Positions 53,220-64,000 of a stretch of 64,000 nt of DNA are shown here, one piece after another. Positions within the stretch are counted from its first letter, which is position 1, and every line of letters starts with the position of its first letter. A program made the position numbers and the translations under genes. The stretch lies in assembly GCF_002159265.1 (NCBI RefSeq), contig NZ_NFHG01000005.1, positions 62,001 through 126,000 of the forward strand, in the 5' to 3' direction. Source of the stretch: Flavonifractor sp. An82 (GTDB lineage: Bacteria; Bacillota; Clostridia; Oscillospirales; Oscillospiraceae). The notes beneath the pieces are model-generated. The model was not told where the DNA came from. It saw only the letters and a list, made by a program, of their open reading frames with translations, and searched no databases.

Positions 53220-54803
53220 TCAGGCGCGATATACCGTCCTGCCGTTGAGGACGGTCTCCAGCACCTTCACCTGGGGGAAGGTGTCCGGGTCGATGGCGAA
53301 CAGGTCCTGGTCCAGCACCACCAGGTCGGCCTGCTTGCCGGTCTCCAGGGTGCCCCGGACGGCCTCATCCCGGCTGGGCCAAGCTGCATCGGAGGTGAAG
53401 AGTCGGACGGCCTGTTCCACGGTGAGAGCCTGCTCCGGCAGATAGGTCTTGGTGCCTGTCCGGTTCTGCCGGGTAATGGCGGAGCGCATATTGTCCAGCA
53501 CGTTGAAGGGCTCCACCGGGCAGTCGGAGCCGCCGCTGACATGCAGGCCCAGGTCCAGCATGGCCTTCCAGTTGTAGCAGTCCTTGGCGTGCTCCTCGCC
53601 CACTCGCTCGGCAATGATGTTCATGTCGGCGTCGATGAAGATGGGCTGGATATAGGCCTGGAGGCCCAGCGCCTTCATCCGCTCCAGCAGCGCGGGGGTG
53701 GTGGTCTGGGCGTGAACGATGCCGTGGCGGTGGTCCGCCCAGGGGTTGGCCCCCTCCGCCTGCTCCATGGCGTCGCACACCTTTTTCAGCGCCAGATCGC
53801 CGATAGCATGGACCGCCACGTCCATATGGATGACGTGGGCTGCCTGGATGCGGCGGCACAGCTCTTCCTCTGTATAAATAGGAATGCCGTGGTTGTCCCG
53901 CTCGTCCACATAGCCGTCGATCATCTCGGCAGACTTGGCACCCAGGGAGCCATCCTGGAGCAGCTTGCGGGGGCCGGTGCGGAACAGGCTGGTGCGGTCG
54001 GCCGGGTCGCTGCGCACATCTTTCAACCTCTCAAAGTCCTCCGGCTCCACCAGGCACTGCTCGTAAACCCGCACGGTCAGCTCTCCGTCGGCCTCCATCT
54101 CCCGGTAAATGCCGATAAGCCGGATGGGGTCCATGCCGGCAATGGCCATCAGATCGTCGGAGTGGACGCAGGTAATGCCGGCGGCATTCAGTTCCTTCTG
54201 GCCCTCCCGGATCAGCTGCTTTACATAGGCGTCGTCTGCCTGGGGCAGCACATCCATATAGAGCCGGGCAGCGTTTTCGCGGAGGATACCATTCTCGAAG
54301 TCCACCAGAGCCATGACCTCCGGCTCCACGTTCTTCAGGGCACGGATTTTCTCCAGCATCACCGTGTTGCAGGCGGCGATGTGGATGCAGGTACGCAGCA
54401 TGCACACCGGGATCTCAGTGGAGATCCGGTCCATATCCTCTTTTGTCAGCAGCCGTCCCTCCTCCATGGTCTCCTGGTTCCAGCCCATGCCAATAAGGTA
54501 GTCGGGGTGCTCCGCGTCCATGCGGGCCTTGCAGCGCTCCACCACCTCGTCGATGGTCTTTACCCCGAACAGAGGCACATTCCGCCGGAACATGGCGTAG
54601 TGGAGCAGGTGCATGTGGGTATCGTTGAAGCCGGGCAGCACCGCGGCCCCCTTCAGGTCCACTTTTTCGTCCCACTGCTGGTTCAGGGCCTCCTGGTTCG
54701 TTCCCAGAAACACGATCTTGCCGTCCTGGGTGCCGATGGCCTCGTAGCGGTTCATGGATCCATCCATAGATGTAACTGCGCCGTTGTAGCGAAGTTTTCT
54801 CAT
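53220..54803 (-). CDS. Amidohydrolase-3 family metal hydrolase (YtcJ-like)
   Basis: A 527-residue TIM-barrel hydrolase. The metal motif NDTHMH is followed by GMGWNQE, DGSLGAKSAEM, a barrel histidine in VAVHAIGD and HGIVHAQTTT, and SGGSDCPVEPFNV near the end, all typical of YtcJ/NfdA proteins. These act on N-formyl or N-acyl amines. The ATG at 54803 is six bases from AAGGAAG; an ATG two codons earlier abuts it. First gene of the second sigma-54 operon. Confidence 0.9.
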   Translation of the reverse strand: MRKLRYNGAVTSMDGSMNRYEAIGTQDGKIVFLGTNQEALNQQWDEKVDLKGAAVLPGFNDTHMHLLHYAMFRRNVPLFGVKTIDEVVERCKARMDAEHPDYLIGMGWNQETMEEGRLLTKEDMDRISTEIPVCMLRTCIHIAACNTVMLEKIRALKNVEPEVMALVDFENGILRENAARLYMDVLPQADDAYVKQLIREGQKELNAAGITCVHSDDLMAIAGMDPIRLIGIYREMEADGELTVRVYEQCLVEPEDFERLKDVRSDPADRTSLFRTGPRKLLQDGSLGAKSAEMIDGYVDERDNHGIPIYTEEELCRRIQAAHVIHMDVAVHAIGDLALKKVCDAMEQAEGANPWADHRHGIVHAQTTTPALLERMKALGLQAYIQPIFIDADMNIIAERVGEEHAKDCYNWKAMLDLGLHVSGGSDCPVEPFNVLDNMRSAITRQNRTGTKTYLPEQALTVEQAVRLFTSDAAWPSRDEAVRGTLETGKQADLVVLDQDLFAIDPDTFPQVKVLETVLNGRTVYRA

Positions 54804-54849
54804 ATCCATCTTCCTTTCTTGCCGTTGCTTTGTTTTGCCCACTTAACAT

Positions 54850-54864
54850 GCAAGCCCAATACCA
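54850..54864 (-). promoter_or_regulatory. Sigma-54 promoter of the amidohydrolase operon
   Basis: On the minus strand TTGGTATTGGGCTTGCA has GG-N10-GC spacing, the full TTGCA -12 box and TGG-A at -24. It lies 47 bases upstream of the start codon, after a sigma-54 activator gene and its terminator. Confidence 0.65.
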
Positions 54865-54881
54865 ACTTGATCAGAGGGCAT

Positions 54882-54957
54882 AAAAAAAGCCGTTCTGTCC
54901 GTCTTTTGTGCCGGAATCAGGGGGTTTTTTCCCTCTTCCCAAGACGAACAGAACGGT
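54882..54957 (-). terminator. Terminator and long inverted repeat after the second sigma-54 activator
   Basis: GCCGTTCTGTCCGTCTT (54889-54905) and AAGACGAACAGAACGG (54941-54956) are inverted with one mismatch, and the inner bases can pair further. On the minus strand the stem ends in T7. The long arms could also serve as an activator site for the promoter just downstream. Confidence 0.7.
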
Positions 54958-55015
54958 TTTCTATGAACTGTTTCAGCCTTATCACTGCGCAAGATTTTTT
55001 GCGGCGCAAAATTTT

Positions 55016-56362
55016 TTACAGGTCAAATTTTTGCAGTCTATATTTCAGATTCTGCCGGGACACCCCCAGCAGGCGGGCGGCCTGGGAGATGGAGGTGGAC
55101 TGGGCCATGGCCTTGCGCACCAGCTCCCGCTCATACTGCTCCAGAGCCTGGGGCAGAGAAAAGCCCTCCCCGATGGCATCACCGTCAGCAGGCCCCTCTT
55201 CCAGGTCCATCAGCCCCTGGTCCAGAGTGTCCGCCATGTGGTCCACCATCAGCATCTCAGACCGGGCAGAGACATAGGCCCCCTCCACCACGTTCTGCAG
55301 CTCCCGCACATTGCCCGGCCAGCTGTACTGCTCCAGGCGGCGCAGGGCCTGTTCGCTGATGCCCCGGATATCCCGCTTCATCTTCTGATTGTAGCGCTCA
55401 ATGAAATGGCGGGTCAGCAGGGCAATGTCTCCCTTCCGCTTGCGCAGGGGCGGCAGGGTGATGCGCACCACCCCCAGCCGGTAGTAGAGGTCCTCCCGCA
55501 GGCGGTGCTCCTTGATGAGCTGGGCGGGCTCCTCGTTGACCGCCGCCACAATGCGCACGTCGAAGGGAATGTCCCGGCTGCCGCCCAGGCGACGCACCTT
55601 CTTCTCCTCCAATACCTTTAATAATTTAGCCTGGAGACTGATCTCCATGGAGTTGATCTCGTCCAGAAAGAGGGTGCCGCCGTCGGCCTCCTCCAGCAGG
55701 CCCTTCCGGGTAAGTGCCCCGGTGTAGCTGCCCTTTTCCGTGCCGAAAAAGATGCTCTCCAGCAGATTGGAGGGGATGGCGGCGCAGTTTTGGGAGACAA
55801 AGGGTTTGCCCGAGCGGCGTCCCTCACTGTGGAGGGACTCGGCAACCAGCTCCTTGCCGGTGCCCGTCTCGCCGTAGATGAGCACCGAGGAGTCCAGGGG
55901 CGCCACGTCCCGGACCCGCTCCTTCAGAGCCAGCATGGCCGGGTCCTGGGTGATGATCCGGTCCAGGGTGGAGATGCCCCCCTTTCCCCGGATGATCCGC
56001 TGGTCGATGGAGTGGAACTTGGAGGAGTCCACCACACAGGCCACCCGGCCGTCCACCACAATAGGGATGGTGGTGGACTCCAGCAGCACCCGCTCGCCCC
56101 GCCGGTTGTTGATGTCCTGGAGGACATTATAGGTGGCCTTCCCCGTCCTCAGGGCCTGGACAATGGTGCTGCTCTCCTCGTCCAGCTCGGGGTACAGCTC
56201 AAAAATGTGCAGCCCCACCGTCTCCCCCGATTTCCACAGGTTGTCCACAAAAACCCGCTGGAATTCCACAATGCCGTCCTGGTTGGCGATAAGCAGCCCG
56301 TCGGTATCCTCACACAGGCGGATCACCTCGGCAATCTGTTCTGTAATCGGTTTCTCGTCCAT
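55016..56362 (-). CDS. Sigma-54-dependent transcriptional activator (PAS-AAA-Fis)
   Basis: A 448-residue enhancer-binding protein. A PAS-like sensor (DGLLIANQDGIVEFQRVF) fills the first 130 residues. The AAA+ domain has Walker A GETGTGKE near 167, the sigma-54 loop as GSYTGA near 212 (variant of GAFTGA), Walker B GGTLFLDEINSM and REDLYYRLGVVRITLPPLRK. The Fis HTH ends it (ISQAARLLGVSRQNLKYRL). It should drive the amidohydrolase-M20-yfcC operon directly downstream. The start follows a G-rich site; a GTG/ATG extension upstream is not conserved. Confidence 0.92.
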   Translation of the reverse strand: MDEKPITEQIAEVIRLCEDTDGLLIANQDGIVEFQRVFVDNLWKSGETVGLHIFELYPELDEESSTIVQALRTGKATYNVLQDINNRRGERVLLESTTIPIVVDGRVACVVDSSKFHSIDQRIIRGKGGISTLDRIITQDPAMLALKERVRDVAPLDSSVLIYGETGTGKELVAESLHSEGRRSGKPFVSQNCAAIPSNLLESIFFGTEKGSYTGALTRKGLLEEADGGTLFLDEINSMEISLQAKLLKVLEEKKVRRLGGSRDIPFDVRIVAAVNEEPAQLIKEHRLREDLYYRLGVVRITLPPLRKRKGDIALLTRHFIERYNQKMKRDIRGISEQALRRLEQYSWPGNVRELQNVVEGAYVSARSEMLMVDHMADTLDQGLMDLEEGPADGDAIGEGFSLPQALEQYERELVRKAMAQSTSISQAARLLGVSRQNLKYRLQKFDL

Positions 56363-56405
56363 CCCATGCCCCCCTGTTCCCGGCCCCATTCCTTGCTTAG
56401 ATATG

Positions 56406-56433
56406 AAAAAAATCTGGATTTCTCCAGATTCTT
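56406..56433 (-). terminator. Minus-strand intrinsic terminator upstream of the activator gene
   Basis: AATCTGG and CCAGATT form a short stem followed on the minus strand by TTTTTTTC. It lies before, not after, the activator gene, in the divergent region next to the rpoB promoter, so it might attenuate the activator transcript or block antisense transcription. Confidence 0.55.
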
Positions 56434-56445
56434 ATCAGACAACCG

Positions 56446-56475
56446 TTGACTTTTCCAGTGATTCCATGGTATACT
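56446..56475 (+). promoter_or_regulatory. rpoBC promoter
   Basis: TTGACT, 18 bases, TATACT on the plus strand, about 230 bases before rpoB. The only good sigma-A match in the divergent region on this strand. Confidence 0.7.
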
Positions 56476-56481
56476 AAAACG

Positions 56482-56714
56482 CTCTTAACTTCCTGACTGC
56501 GTTTACCCATTCCACCCCACTGTGTGGTCAGTTTAACACAGCAGGGCGGAAAGCGCAAGAGGAAATCATCGTGTTTTTATCCACGCACCCGGGTGTTCAC
56601 TCCCGGTGCTCCACCGCCCTTTTTGTATGGTTTGACGGAAAGCAGCAGCATGAGCCGGGGCCGCTCCCCCTGGGCGGCGGCTCCAGACAATGAAATCGAG
56701 GTGTTTTTTCTACG
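56482..56714 (+). promoter_or_regulatory. rpoB leader with attenuator-like hairpin
   Basis: The leader contains GCACCCGGG/CCCGGTGC (about 56584-56608) and, just after, CCGCCCTTTTTG, which can also pair with GGGCGG at 56544-56549. A T run behind GC-rich pairing suggests a weak terminator, in keeping with attenuation known ahead of rpoB in other bacteria, where rplJL usually precede; those genes are not here. Confidence 0.4.
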
Positions 56715-60425
<3,711 letters not shown>

Positions 60426-60447
60426 CTGAGGGAGGTCGAGCAGAAAT

Positions 60448-64000
<3,553 letters not shown>

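Overview
This is a GC-rich (about 60% by eye) chromosomal segment from an anaerobic, low-oxygen-adapted Firmicute. The gene families and gene neighbourhoods fit a gut Clostridium of the Oscillospiraceae (Flavonifractor / Lawsonibacter / Intestinimonas type). Supporting signs are diaminopimelate-type lysine genes, a tungsten-type aldehyde oxidoreductase with HydABC-like subunits, sigma-54 activators, str-operon gene content of Firmicute type, and CCA-encoding tRNA genes. No phage, insertion sequence or CRISPR array was seen. The species assignment is inference.

Layout. 0-3 kb (minus): end of a surface-polysaccharide cluster (O-antigen-ligase-like protein cut by the window edge, GT4 glycosyltransferase) behind prfB. 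3.3-3.6 kb: tRNA-Leu(TAA) and initiator tRNA-fMet with promoter and terminator. 3.7-13.9 kb: a molybdopterin/tungsten island, with moeA, a moeA-PBP fusion and a LysR regulator on the minus strand, and divergently an operon of polyferredoxin, tungsten aldehyde oxidoreductase, MoaD and NuoE/NuoF/NuoG-like subunits. This composition matches NAD/ferredoxin electron-bifurcating tungsten aldehyde oxidoreductases. 14-19.7 kb: an SLH-anchored surface protein behind a remarkable ECF sigma factor fused to a membrane segment and a large ectodomain. 19.8-25.6 kb: a sigma-54 activator with a clear -24/-12 promoter driving dapF, a DAACS symporter and lysA, which looks like a diaminopimelate uptake-to-lysine pathway. 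25.7-32 kb: diguanylate cyclase, membrane protein, ApbE/EetA/EetB-like flavin-redox genes, cytidine deaminase, a DUF362 ferredoxin protein and DUF378. 32-40 kb (minus): MerR-RDD membrane regulator and a cell-division hydrolase module (ftsE, ftsX, two tandem M23 coiled-coil hydrolases, S41 protease), behind a CdaR/PucR-type regulator. 40.4-45.1 kb: pseudouridine synthase, DUF4830 protein, MscS channel, several membrane proteins, and a PAS-CPBP protease fusion.

45.3-50.4 kb (minus): str operon ybxF-rpsL-rpsG-fusA-tuf with promoter, plus a duplicated fragment of the tuf 3' end. 50.5-56.4 kb (minus): a second sigma-54 module (activator, then amidohydrolase, M20 hydrolase and YfcC transporter). 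56.4-64 kb (plus): promoter, rpoB and the first part of rpoC. In many Firmicutes rpoBC and the str operon are contiguous and co-directional; here they diverge around the second sigma-54 module.

Main points of interest are the membrane-tethered sigma factor, the second membrane-tethered regulator (MerR-RDD) with a MerR-type 19-bp-spacer promoter, the tungsten oxidoreductase operon whose first gene has a perfect Shine-Dalgarno separated from its ATG by a 12-bp hairpin, the sigma-54-controlled diaminopimelate operon, and the broken rpoBC-str arrangement.
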